Below are positions 1 through 5,406 of a stretch of 13,733 nucleotides of DNA, piece by piece (positions within the stretch are counted from its first letter, which is position 1; every line of letters starts with the position of its first letter). The position numbers were made by a program, and so were the translations under genes. The notes beneath the pieces are model-generated. The model worked only from the letters and a program-made list of their open reading frames with translations, had not been told where the DNA came from and did no database searches. This DNA comes from Ruminococcaceae bacterium UBA1691 (GTDB lineage Bacteria; Bacillota; Clostridia; Oscillospirales; Acutalibacteraceae), in NCBI GenBank assembly GCA_002320555.1, contig DCJV01000036.1, positions 1 through 13,733 of the forward strand. Direction: 5' to 3'.

Positions 1-198
1 TGTTTAGTATAGTTTATGTTTGAAGCAACAACCGTATTACACGGTAACCGCAATCCGGGAATCGAACCGCTAATTGTCAATCATTGACCGTTTTGCGGGA
101 ATGAACGCTAACTGCCGACCAGCGTTATGGTCTCACTGATGCACGTTTCGGAGGTGGAACTTGTACATCGATCCATATAAGGGATTTTGAAAATGGAA
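1..198. other. Window edge, no gene recognised
   Basis: No open frame here has a ribosome site or a recognisable product. The only structure seen is a small inverted repeat, GTCAA-TCA-TTGAC, at 76-88. A stretch resembling a tRNA T-loop on the minus strand (58-68) does not pair as a tRNA arm. The stretch may be the downstream flank of a gene outside the window. Confidence 0.4.
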
Positions 199-232
199 AA
201 CCCGCGGTGCAGTCCCTTCCACGCCGCGGGTT
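199..232 (-). terminator. Intrinsic terminator after the LarE-like gene
   Basis: AACCCGCGG at 199-207 pairs with CCGCGGGTT at 224-232, a perfect 9-bp GC-rich stem. Read on the minus strand it starts 8 bases after the TGA stop of the LarE-like gene and runs into GGGTTTTCCATTTTC, a modest T-rich tail. Position and shape fit a rho-independent terminator for that gene. Confidence 0.75.
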
Positions 233-239
233 GTTATCA

Positions 240-1115
240 TCATTCTGTTTTAGCTTCGTTCTGGCTGGTCGCCTGTTCCGTCCCCTCCCGCATCTTGTCG
301 GTTTCGATCTGCGGCTCCGGCTCCTCAATGCAAGGCAGCGGCTCAAGATCGAGCGTCACCTGGGAAAAACCGAGGCACTTGAGCCCGGTCACGCAATCCT
401 GTGCTGCGGCGAGGACGCTGGCGGCCTGTTCCCGCCGCGCGACGATGCGCGCAAGCCCGCCATGCAAATAAAGGAAGCAGCCGTCCAGCCGCAGGCCGCG
501 CAGCAGCCGTTCTCCATCTTTAATGAGCTTTAACTCCGCCTTTTCGAGCGGCGTATCAAAGGGGAGCCTTTTGGCCAGACAGGGGGAGAGCGCTGCGCCG
601 GGCCTGATATCCAGCTCCTGCAGCAGCTCGCGTGCCTGCGCGCGCGTAATGCCGCATTCCCGCAGGGGGCTGCGCACGCCAAGCTCCCGCAGCGCGCGGT
701 CCTTGCTTTCGCGCTCGTCTCCCGCCGCGTCCGCGCAGGAGCCGTCGCAGATGCTGAAGATGCCGCGGTTGACCGCAAAGGCGGATAGCGCCTCAAACAG
801 CGCCCGCCTGCAGTAATAGCAGCGTTTGGGGGAATTCGATGCAATGCGCGCATCGCGCAGCATATCCACCGGCAGAAGATGGTCCTCTGCGCCGAGGGCC
901 TTTGCGCGCTCCTGCGCCGCGCACGCTTCCTCCTCCGGGGTGAGGGGCGTTTGGAAGGTAACGGCCAGAACGCGCGCCTTCGTGTTTACCGCCAGCTTCA
1001 GCAGCAGGGTGCTGCCGTCGTCGCCGGAAAAGGCGATGCATATCCCGCCGCAGGACAGCTCCTTAACCTTGGCTTCCAGCTTCTGTAATAGCTTGCTCTT
1101 CTCCTCTTTCATCAT
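240..1115 (-). CDS. larE: LarE-family PP-loop sulfur transferase, divergent active site
   Basis: LarE enzymes adenylylate and sulfurate the pincer nickel cofactor precursor, giving up a cysteine sulfur. Family signs here (291 residues from the chosen start) are CYYC at 99-102 in the RCYYCRRALF block, DGSCAD at 124-129, ELGVRSPL at 144-151, and PCLAKRLPF at 178-186, whose Cys179 matches the sacrificial cysteine of canonical LarE. Several key motifs are altered. The PP-loop SGGxDS reads SGDDGS (30-35), and the VRVRHH-like motif near the C-terminus reads CFLYLH (213-218), without its arginines. A charged tail of roughly 25 residues follows the fold. The start at 1115 (ATGATG) follows GGAAAGGAAG; an in-frame ATG at 1157 lies almost at the predicted transcription start and has no ribosome site. 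No larB, larC or racemase gene is nearby. The family call is good; sulfur transfer to a nickel cofactor is uncertain. Confidence 0.85.
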   Translation of the reverse strand: MMKEEKSKLLQKLEAKVKELSCGGICIAFSGDDGSTLLLKLAVNTKARVLAVTFQTPLTPEEEACAAQERAKALGAEDHLLPVDMLRDARIASNSPKRCYYCRRALFEALSAFAVNRGIFSICDGSCADAAGDERESKDRALRELGVRSPLRECGITRAQARELLQELDIRPGAALSPCLAKRLPFDTPLEKAELKLIKDGERLLRGLRLDGCFLYLHGGLARIVARREQAASVLAAAQDCVTGLKCLGFSQVTLDLEPLPCIEEPEPQIETDKMREGTEQATSQNEAKTE

Positions 1116-1170
1116 TTTTCTTCTTCCTTTCCCAATCCATATCGCATATGGCCGCAAGAGGCTTTTCCTT

Positions 1171-1198
1171 ATTATAGCAAAACGTATGCATATGACAA
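1171..1198 (-). promoter_or_regulatory. Sigma-A-like promoter for the LarE-like gene
   Basis: On the minus strand, TTGTCA (1193-1198) and TATAAT (1171-1176) are separated by 16 bases. Transcription would begin near 1164, giving a leader of about 50 bases before the ATG at 1115. This supports the shorter start chosen for the gene. Confidence 0.75.
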
Positions 1199-1284
1199 TT
1201 CATTTTGGACATGATGAAAAAAAGTTATCCAAATTGCCTGACCCTCAGCATCAGGGCGCAGGCTCTTTTCAAATTTCGCATATT

Positions 1285-1304
1285 GGAACTATCAAGATGG
1301 TTCC
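1285..1304. promoter_or_regulatory. Operator-like palindrome before degV-type gene
   Basis: GGAACTATC-AA-GATGGTTCC is an inverted repeat with 8 of 9 arm positions matching. It lies immediately upstream of an extended -10 (TGG-TAAAAT, 1308-1316) that would serve the DegV gene, covering the place of the -35. That position suggests a regulator site; the regulator is unknown. Confidence 0.5.
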
Positions 1305-1307
1305 TTA

Positions 1308-1316
1308 TGGTAAAAT
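1308..1316 (+). promoter_or_regulatory. Extended -10 promoter element for DegV gene
   Basis: TGG followed by TAAAAT fits an extended -10 element. No good -35 lies at the usual distance; TTGGAA at 1283-1288 is 22 bases away. Transcription would start near 1323, about 65 bases before the gene. Confidence 0.45.
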
Positions 1317-1390
1317 GAACTAACCGGATGGCGGGCGGCCGCTTGCCGGATGCATTTCGACGATAAAACAAACGAAAGGCGGGAATGACT

Positions 1391-2251
1391 ATGCCGCAAA
1401 AGGTGATTTTAAGCGCAGATAGCACCTGCGATTTGAGCGCAGCGCTTATAGAGCGCTATCAGGTTCACATGTATCCGCTCCATATTCTGCTGGAGGGCCA
1501 GCAGTATGCGGATGGGGAGATTTCCCCGGATGCGCTGTACGAGGCTTGGTGGCAGCGCAAGCAGCTTCCCAAAACGAGCGCGATCACACCGGGAGAATAT
1601 GTGGAATACTTCCGCAAGTGGGTTGAGGATGGTTACCAGGTGGTGCATATCAATCTGGGCTCCAACCTCTCCTCCGCCTATCAGAATTGCTGCATTGCCG
1701 CGCAGGAGCTGGGGAATGTCTATCCCATCGATAGCTGCAATCTCTCCACCGGCATGGGCCTGCTCGTTATTGAGGCCGCAGAGCGCATTGCGCAGGGGAT
1801 GGAGGCGCAGCAGATTCAGCAGGAGGTCAACGCGCTGCGCCCCTATGCGCATGCAAGCTTTGTGCTGGATACGCTCGAATTTCTGCATGCAGGCGGGCGC
1901 TGCTCCGCTGTGGCCATGCTTGGGGCCAATCTGCTCAAGCTCAAGCCCAGCATCATGGTGGACCCGGGGAAGAACGGCGCGATGGGCGTGGGTAAGAAAT
2001 ACCGCGGTACGCTCGAGAAGGCGCTCGTCCAGTATACGACCGACCTGCTCGCGGGCCGGGAGGATTTAAAGCTCGACCGCGTTTTCATCACGCATTCCGG
2101 CATGGCGCCCGAGCGCATCGAGCTGGTGAAAAAAACGGTGGAAAAGCTCGCGGATTTTAAAGAAATTCTCATCACCCGCGCGGGCTGCACGATCTCCGCA
2201 CACTGCGGCCCAAATACGCTGGGCGTTTTGTTCATGACCCAGCCGGAATGA
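1391..2251 (+). CDS. DegV-family fatty-acid-binding protein (FakB-like)
   Basis: DegV/FakB proteins bind a single fatty acid and, in Firmicutes, present it to the kinase FakA, which makes acyl phosphate for membrane lipid synthesis. The product is 286 residues, normal for the family. It shows the N-terminal ADSTCDL strand-loop, PKTSAITPGEY, the serine-rich LGSNLSSAYQ segment, DSCNLSTGMGLLVIEAA, DTLEFLHAGGR and a C-terminal GPNTLGVLF. There are two possible starts. ATG 1391 is preferred because AAGGCGG lies 8 bases upstream; ATG 1385 is only 2 bases from it. It is transcribed alone, divergent from the LarE-like gene and closed by a strong terminator. No fakA is present in the window. Which fatty acid it carries cannot be read from the sequence. 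Confidence 0.94.
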   Translation: MPQKVILSADSTCDLSAALIERYQVHMYPLHILLEGQQYADGEISPDALYEAWWQRKQLPKTSAITPGEYVEYFRKWVEDGYQVVHINLGSNLSSAYQNCCIAAQELGNVYPIDSCNLSTGMGLLVIEAAERIAQGMEAQQIQQEVNALRPYAHASFVLDTLEFLHAGGRCSAVAMLGANLLKLKPSIMVDPGKNGAMGVGKKYRGTLEKALVQYTTDLLAGREDLKLDRVFITHSGMAPERIELVKKTVEKLADFKEILITRAGCTISAHCGPNTLGVLFMTQPE

Positions 2252-2293
2252 GAAAAGATACGTTAGCTTTCAAAATATGGAAGCTCTGTACTG

Positions 2294-2346
2294 GCCGGGA
2301 GAAACTTAGCCGTTTCTTCCGGCTGGTTATTTTTTACATTTTTTGA
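2294..2346 (+). terminator. Intrinsic terminator after DegV gene
   Basis: GCCGGGAGAAAC (2294-2305) pairs with GTTTCTTCCGGC (2312-2323) through one G-T wobble, with a 6-base loop, followed by a T-rich run at 2327-2346. It is a strong rho-independent terminator 43 bases after the stop codon. Confidence 0.9.
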
Positions 2347-2526
2347 GATATGAATACATTTTTTAATATTATTTGAACAATAAAATGCCGTGTTAATTCT
2401 TTATTATATATAACAATAAACAATTTATTAAATATCAAAGAAAAAGTGCAACAATTTGGCTTTTTTTACGTTATATAAAGTAGAGAGGCCAATGGGACAG
2501 GCCACCAAAGATAGAAAACGATACCT
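2347..2526. other. AT-rich intergenic stretch before the repeat membrane protein gene
   Basis: The gap between the DegV gene and the next gene is about 310 bases. After the terminator it is markedly AT-rich, unlike the GC-rich coding sequence around it. It holds the ECF-like promoter at 2447-2477. No small gene with a ribosome site is seen in it. Confidence 0.6.
2447..2477 (+). promoter_or_regulatory. ECF-type promoter, copy 1
   Basis: TGCAAC (2447-2452), 16 bases, then CGTTATATA (2469-2477), preceded by an A-rich run. An AAC-containing -35 and a CGT-containing -10 at 16-17 bases are the usual marks of promoters read by extracytoplasmic-function sigma factors. The same element recurs before the gene at 3642, with the same spacing and 12 of 16 spacer bases identical. 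Start of transcription would be near 2482, about 80 bases before the gene. Confidence 0.65.
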
Positions 2527-2544
2527 CATCAGGATTTTCTGATG
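2527..2544 (+). promoter_or_regulatory. Leader hairpin next to the ribosome site
   Basis: CATCAG-GATTTT-CTGATG is a perfect 6-bp stem ending two bases before the AAAGGAGG ribosome site (2547-2554). It could modulate translation, or simply isolate the ribosome site from upstream pairing. Confidence 0.45.
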
Positions 2545-2561
2545 GCAAAGGAGGCGTTGTG

Positions 2562-3530
2562 ATGTCTGATCGTTATCGGGAGGAAAATGACCGGATTCTC
2601 CGTTCGGCCATACGCCGCTATGCGCAGGAGGAAATCGGCGGCATTCCCAGCGCTGATGAGCTGAAAGAAATCCAGTTTTCAGAGGATTACTGCGCGCGCA
2701 GGGAGGCGATTCTCCGCTGCGGCGGGCGCCCGGAGCAGGCAGAGGGCGGGCTGTGGTATGCCGATGATTCCATCACCAGCCGCAACGACGCCATCCTGCG
2801 CGAGGCCTTTGCAGCCTATTGCGAGGAAGATAACCGTGTGCCTTCCGGAGAGGCGCTTGAAAACGTCACCTTTTCCCAAGCATATCAGAAGCGTAAGAAG
2901 CAAATCCTGCGCGCCAAAGGCCGCCCGGTGGATCTCCGGGTTGTGCACAGCAGGAAGACCAGGCGTATCCTGCGCGTGGGCATCGTAGCGGCGTTGATCG
3001 CCGTAATTGCGATGAGCAGCGTATTCTCCAACTTGAATTCGGAGCAGAATATAGCGGGCTTCGAGATTGATATCAACAGCTATTTCGGTACAATTGACGC
3101 GCCCACTACTCCGGACGGCTGCGCGGTGCCTGATACGAATGAATACATTGAGCAGCCGGATGGTACGCGTCTCCTCCCGGAGCGGTATGAGCCCACGTAT
3201 ATCCCGGCGGACTATCCGGTAGAAAGCTATTCTTGTAATGGCGAGGAAAGATATATATTCCGCAAAGACAACGCATTCCTATTCTGGCCGGGAGATTATA
3301 TCACTTTTGCTCAGAACTATATGGATGCTACTCATATTTTCAATCTGGAAGACTTTACACTTGAGGAGATCGAGGTGGAGGGGCTTGGCAAGTGTCTGTA
3401 TCATGCGGAGAACAAGGGTAATCACAAGAGCTTGATCTGGAGGAATGGCCCCTATGTCTTCCAAGTATCTGTCAGCGATTTATCCAAAGATGAATTGCTA
3501 AAAATAGCAAAATCGACGAAATTGAAATAA
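2562..3530 (+). CDS. Membrane protein with tandem N-terminal repeats and DUF4367-like outer domain
   Basis: The product is 322 residues. Two related units of about 48 residues lie at 9-57 and 75-122. Both share NDxILRxA, a tyrosine, IPS or VPS, then FSxxY, R/K-rich residues and xILRxxGRP. A basic stretch (131-138) precedes one membrane helix (about 138-156). The outer part ends in a domain (about 205-320) resembling DUF4367, with YEPTYIPADYPV near its start and GPYVFQVSVSDLSKDELL near its end. The topology, N-terminus inside and sensor-like domain outside, resembles anti-sigma or envelope-stress proteins, but no sigma-factor gene is adjacent. ATG 2562 is chosen because AAAGGAGG lies 7 bases upstream; the GTG at 2559 is only 4 away. 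It appears to be driven by the ECF-like promoter. Base composition drops in the second half. The function is unknown; the domain call is moderate. Confidence 0.8.
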   Translation: MSDRYREENDRILRSAIRRYAQEEIGGIPSADELKEIQFSEDYCARREAILRCGGRPEQAEGGLWYADDSITSRNDAILREAFAAYCEEDNRVPSGEALENVTFSQAYQKRKKQILRAKGRPVDLRVVHSRKTRRILRVGIVAALIAVIAMSSVFSNLNSEQNIAGFEIDINSYFGTIDAPTTPDGCAVPDTNEYIEQPDGTRLLPERYEPTYIPADYPVESYSCNGEERYIFRKDNAFLFWPGDYITFAQNYMDATHIFNLEDFTLEEIEVEGLGKCLYHAENKGNHKSLIWRNGPYVFQVSVSDLSKDELLKIAKSTKLK

Positions 3531-3554
3531 AACTAAAATTTTTTAAAAAATAAG

Positions 3555-3585
3555 TGCAACATTTTCGGCTTTTTTACGTTATATA
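3555..3585 (+). promoter_or_regulatory. ECF-type promoter, copy 2
   Basis: TGCAAC (3555-3560), 16 bases, then CGTTATATA (3577-3585), begins 24 bases after the stop of the membrane protein gene. It matches the element at 2447-2477 in both boxes, in spacing and in the T-run of the spacer. An in-frame GTG at 3588 overlaps the expected start of transcription, which argues for the gene start at 3642. Confidence 0.65.
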
Positions 3586-3641
3586 GAGTGAAGGGGTTTT
3601 ACAAAACACATTTCGACCTAAAAAAAGGAGGAAATTTGAAA

Positions 3642-4103
3642 ATGAACGTAAAGAGAAAAAGCATGAAACGGTTGCTGTCGATTTTGCTCTGCTGCGTGCT
3701 GCTGCTCCTTCCCCTGGGCATGACGGCCGGTGCGGTGCAGGAAGAGGGGCCGGAATATCGGGAGGATCTCAGCCGTTCCATCTATATCGAGGATGTGAAG
3801 TATAGTTTTGTTAGGTCAGGTACCGATAAGGCCGGTAAGCTTACGTTCAATGCCAAAGGTGTCAGTGGCGTAACCAATATTAAGGTCTGGGTGGAACTTC
3901 AGTCCTCACAAAATGGCCAGTGGGCCTTCTATATGAATGAGGATGACGACTCCGGCCTGATGGGCTCCGGCAATCCATTGAACTATAGTTATACGAAGTC
4001 CCTGCCTAACGGCCAGTATAAGGCGATTTTTACTGTTCGAGCCTATAAGGTGCTGGTTTACCAAACCTATACATATACGACCCCTGAGGTCCTAATCTAT
4101 TAA
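3642..4103 (+). CDS. Small secreted beta-rich protein of unknown function
   Basis: The product is 153 residues. A basic start (residues 2-10) and a leucine-rich core, with an AGA-V site near residue 31, form a Sec signal peptide. The mature part of about 120 residues is rich in Tyr, Thr, Ser and Val in alternating patterns (KVWVELQ, YKAIFTVRAY, YQTYTYTTPEVLIY), which suggests an immunoglobulin-like or jelly-roll beta sandwich. An acidic patch (NEDDDSG, 99-105) might bind cations. A cysteine pair sits inside the signal peptide and none is in the mature part, so a lipoprotein is unlikely. AAAGGAGG (3624-3631) lies 10 bases before the ATG. It follows the DUF4367-like gene under a matching promoter, so the two are probably produced together. 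Base composition is lower in GC than the window. I do not recognise a named family with confidence. Confidence 0.85.
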   Translation: MNVKRKSMKRLLSILLCCVLLLLPLGMTAGAVQEEGPEYREDLSRSIYIEDVKYSFVRSGTDKAGKLTFNAKGVSGVTNIKVWVELQSSQNGQWAFYMNEDDDSGLMGSGNPLNYSYTKSLPNGQYKAIFTVRAYKVLVYQTYTYTTPEVLIY

Positions 4104-4135
4104 GCTGTTTCCTTATTTTTTGATATGCCTCCTAT

Positions 4136-4247
4136 CCTCTGACGGCGCGTGGGCTTACCACACTCCCCCGTGCGCCGCGGCCTCCGGGAGCGTAACGGCG
4201 AAAAAAGGTTGATTGCTTTTTTCGGCTCCCGAAGGCTCCATCAGAGG
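4136..4247 (+). ncRNA. Candidate structured RNA with three-way junction
   Basis: CCTCTGA (4136-4142) pairs with TCAGAGG (4241-4247) and encloses two further stems. One is CGGCGCGTGGG (4143-4153) with 4167-4177, 11 pairs including two G-U, around a 13-base loop. The other is CGGGAGC (4185-4191) with GCTCCCG (4225-4231), continued after a 7-base bulge by CGAAAAAAG with CTTTTTTCG. A terminator-like hairpin follows at once. No clear promoter is seen just upstream, so it may be the 3' part of the secreted-protein transcript or an independent RNA. It matches no RNA family known to me. Confidence 0.45.
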
Positions 4248-4249
4248 AG

Positions 4250-4294
4250 AGGTTGTATAGATGGGCTTCATTAAGCCTTTTTTACACCTCTTTT
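4250..4294 (+). terminator. Intrinsic terminator after the structured RNA region
   Basis: GGCTT-CATT-AAGCC (4264-4277) is followed by six T. An outer pairing of GAGGT near 4250 with ACCTC near 4290 could extend the structure. This would end transcripts arriving from the secreted-protein gene or from a local RNA. Confidence 0.6.
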
Positions 4295-4350
4295 CGTAGG
4301 CGGGATGGTTGAGTAACGGCAGCCATTCCGTCGCCCCTTTCTTCCCCCTT

Positions 4351-4382
4351 TGAGCATGCGGCAATTTTTTGCTGCATGCTCA
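4351..4382. repeat. Strong palindrome / hairpin
   Basis: TGAGCATGC (4351-4359) pairs perfectly with GCATGCTCA (4374-4382), with a further GCAA/TTGC inside. No clean T-run follows (TTGTCTTT), so it could be a weak terminator, a transcript-end stabiliser or a protein site. Confidence 0.55.
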
Positions 4383-4422
4383 TTGTCTTTGATGCGAAAA
4401 TGCAAGCGGAATCCGGCCTTTT

Positions 4423-4470
4423 AGCGCGCTGCAGAATGTTTGATTGCTACATTTTGCAGCGCGCTTTTTT
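4423..4470 (+). terminator. Strong intrinsic terminator, 3' end of hairpin-rich region
   Basis: AGCGCGCTGCA (4423-4433) pairs with TGCAGCGCGCT (4455-4465), and inner AATGT pairs with ACATT across one mismatch. A T run (4465-4470) follows. It insulates the downstream promoter at 4513 from upstream transcription. The stretch 4104-4628 carries no gene I can support, only these hairpins and the promoter. Confidence 0.85.
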
Positions 4471-4512
4471 CTCCGCGAAAGGGGATAACACATGTTTTAT
4501 TTCATGTATATA

Positions 4513-4541
4513 TTGACAAATTATCACAGATATTCTATAAT
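4513..4541 (+). promoter_or_regulatory. Consensus sigma-A promoter of the sigma4-XRE gene
   Basis: TTGACA (4513-4518), exactly 17 bases, and TATAAT (4536-4541): a perfect match to the housekeeping consensus. Transcription would begin near 4548, giving a leader of about 80 bases. Such a strong promoter usually needs a repressor, and a palindrome lies just after it. Confidence 0.9.
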
Positions 4542-4555
4542 AAATATCAAGAGAT

Positions 4556-4567
4556 GAACATTTGTTC
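4556..4567. promoter_or_regulatory. GAAC-N4-GTTC palindrome, LexA-box-like operator
   Basis: GAACATTTGTTC is a perfect GAAC-N4-GTTC palindrome about 8 bases after the predicted transcription start. This is the core of the Gram-positive SOS (LexA/DinR) box, although two of the outer consensus positions differ. It could equally be an autoregulatory site for the XRE domain of the gene it controls. Confidence 0.5.
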
Positions 4568-4628
4568 TATTCATTGCCGGATCAGAGCATATACCAAATG
4601 GGAACCATAGCAGAAAGGAGAGCCCCGG

Positions 4629-5285
4629 GTGAACAAGAAAAGCGGAGAAACTGCATCCCTTTCGCAGGAGATATGCGACCGATCTGCTTTCCGCAGCTGG
4701 TCGGAGCAGGCCTTCCTCTCTCCCGAGGAGGAGCGCGGGCGGCAAACCACCTGCAGGCTTGCGCAGGCGCTGGATGTGATCATTCAGGAAGAATTGACTC
4801 CGCCGCAGCGTCAGGTGCTGGAGCGGTATTGGTTTGAGGGGGAGAAGCTTGCGCAGATCGCGCGCGAACTAGGCCAGAACCGCTCCTCTGTATCCCGTAC
4901 CCTGCGGCGCGCGCAGAAAAATATATATGGCAGCCTCAAATATGCCGTGCTTGCCCTGCGCGGGGAGGCGCAGGAGCAGGAGTTTTCGCTGGCCGTCTCG
5001 CAGGCCGCAAAGGTGCTTGCCGCCCGTGGGCAGCCCGCAGATACCATGGGCGAGCGCATCGGGAAGTTGCGCGCTCAGCGGGCGCTGACCAAAAAGCAGC
5101 TTGCCGCCGCCCTGTGTGTTGATGAGGCGGCGGTAAGCCGGTGGGAACGCGATGTGGAATTGCCGGATACATCCGCTTTGATGCATTTGGCGCAGCTGTT
5201 TGGCGTGCGCGCGGATGACATTTTGTTTGGGGCAGGGGAGACTGTTAGGCCTCCGGCCCGCCCCGGGAGCCGCGCCCAGGCCTGA
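4629..5285 (+). CDS. Sigma-70 region 4 fused to XRE-type helix-turn-helix regulator
   Basis: The product is 218 residues. Residues 57-106 resemble sigma-70 region 4, the -35 reading domain: LTPPQRQVLERYW, then a helix-turn-helix with LAQIARELGQNRSSVSRTLRRA. Residues 142-201 are a Cro/CI (XRE) helix-turn-helix: IGKLRAQRALTKKQLA, DEAAVSRWERDVELPD, LAQLFGVRADDILFG. No region 2 is present, so it should not melt promoters by itself; a DNA-binding regulator is more likely. The final residues (203-218) are a Pro/Arg/Ala-rich tail. The start is GTG 4629 with AAAGGAG (4614-4620) about 8 bases upstream. It is monocistronic under a perfect sigma-A promoter carrying the GAAC-N4-GTTC palindrome. Its targets are unknown; the upstream envelope genes or deoB downstream are possible but unproven. 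Confidence 0.88.
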   Translation: MNKKSGETASLSQEICDRSAFRSWSEQAFLSPEEERGRQTTCRLAQALDVIIQEELTPPQRQVLERYWFEGEKLAQIARELGQNRSSVSRTLRRAQKNIYGSLKYAVLALRGEAQEQEFSLAVSQAAKVLAARGQPADTMGERIGKLRAQRALTKKQLAAALCVDEAAVSRWERDVELPDTSALMHLAQLFGVRADDILFGAGETVRPPARPGSRAQA

Positions 5286-5347
5286 GGGCTTCCTCAAATC
5301 TAAAGGGCTTGTTTCGTGGCGGGCGCCCTGGCGGAAATGGATCATGC

Positions 5348-5376
5348 TTGCAAGCCGGAAAAGGGCAGTGTATACT
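5348..5376 (+). promoter_or_regulatory. Sigma-A-like promoter for deoB
   Basis: TTGCAA (5348-5353), 17 bases, TATACT (5371-5376), with an overlapping TATAAT at 5376-5381. Transcription would begin near 5385, about 22 bases before the chosen deoB start. This excludes a longer in-frame start at 5200. Confidence 0.7.
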
Positions 5377-5406
5377 ATAATCAACGGATGGAAGGAAGGT
5401 AACAAT

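Noticed and set aside
58..68. tRNA T-loop-like GGTTCGATTCC on the minus strand
   Set aside because: Only two of the five T-stem pairs form and no acceptor or anticodon stem lines up.
1116..1157. Longer start for the LarE-like protein (ATG at 1157)
   Set aside because: No ribosome site, and it lies about at the predicted transcription start; the ATGATG at 1110-1115 has a good site.
3588..3641. Longer start (GTG 3588) for the secreted protein
   Set aside because: It overlaps the expected transcription start and would put charged residues ahead of a normal signal peptide; AAAGGAGG precedes ATG 3642.
4155..4364. 69-codon minus-strand frame in the hairpin region
   Set aside because: No ribosome site, and the frame runs through several strong hairpins; composition is explained by RNA structure.
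5200..5406. N-terminal extension of DeoB
   Set aside because: It overlaps the end of the sigma4-XRE gene and contains the deoB promoter; the conserved fold starts at the ATG 5407.
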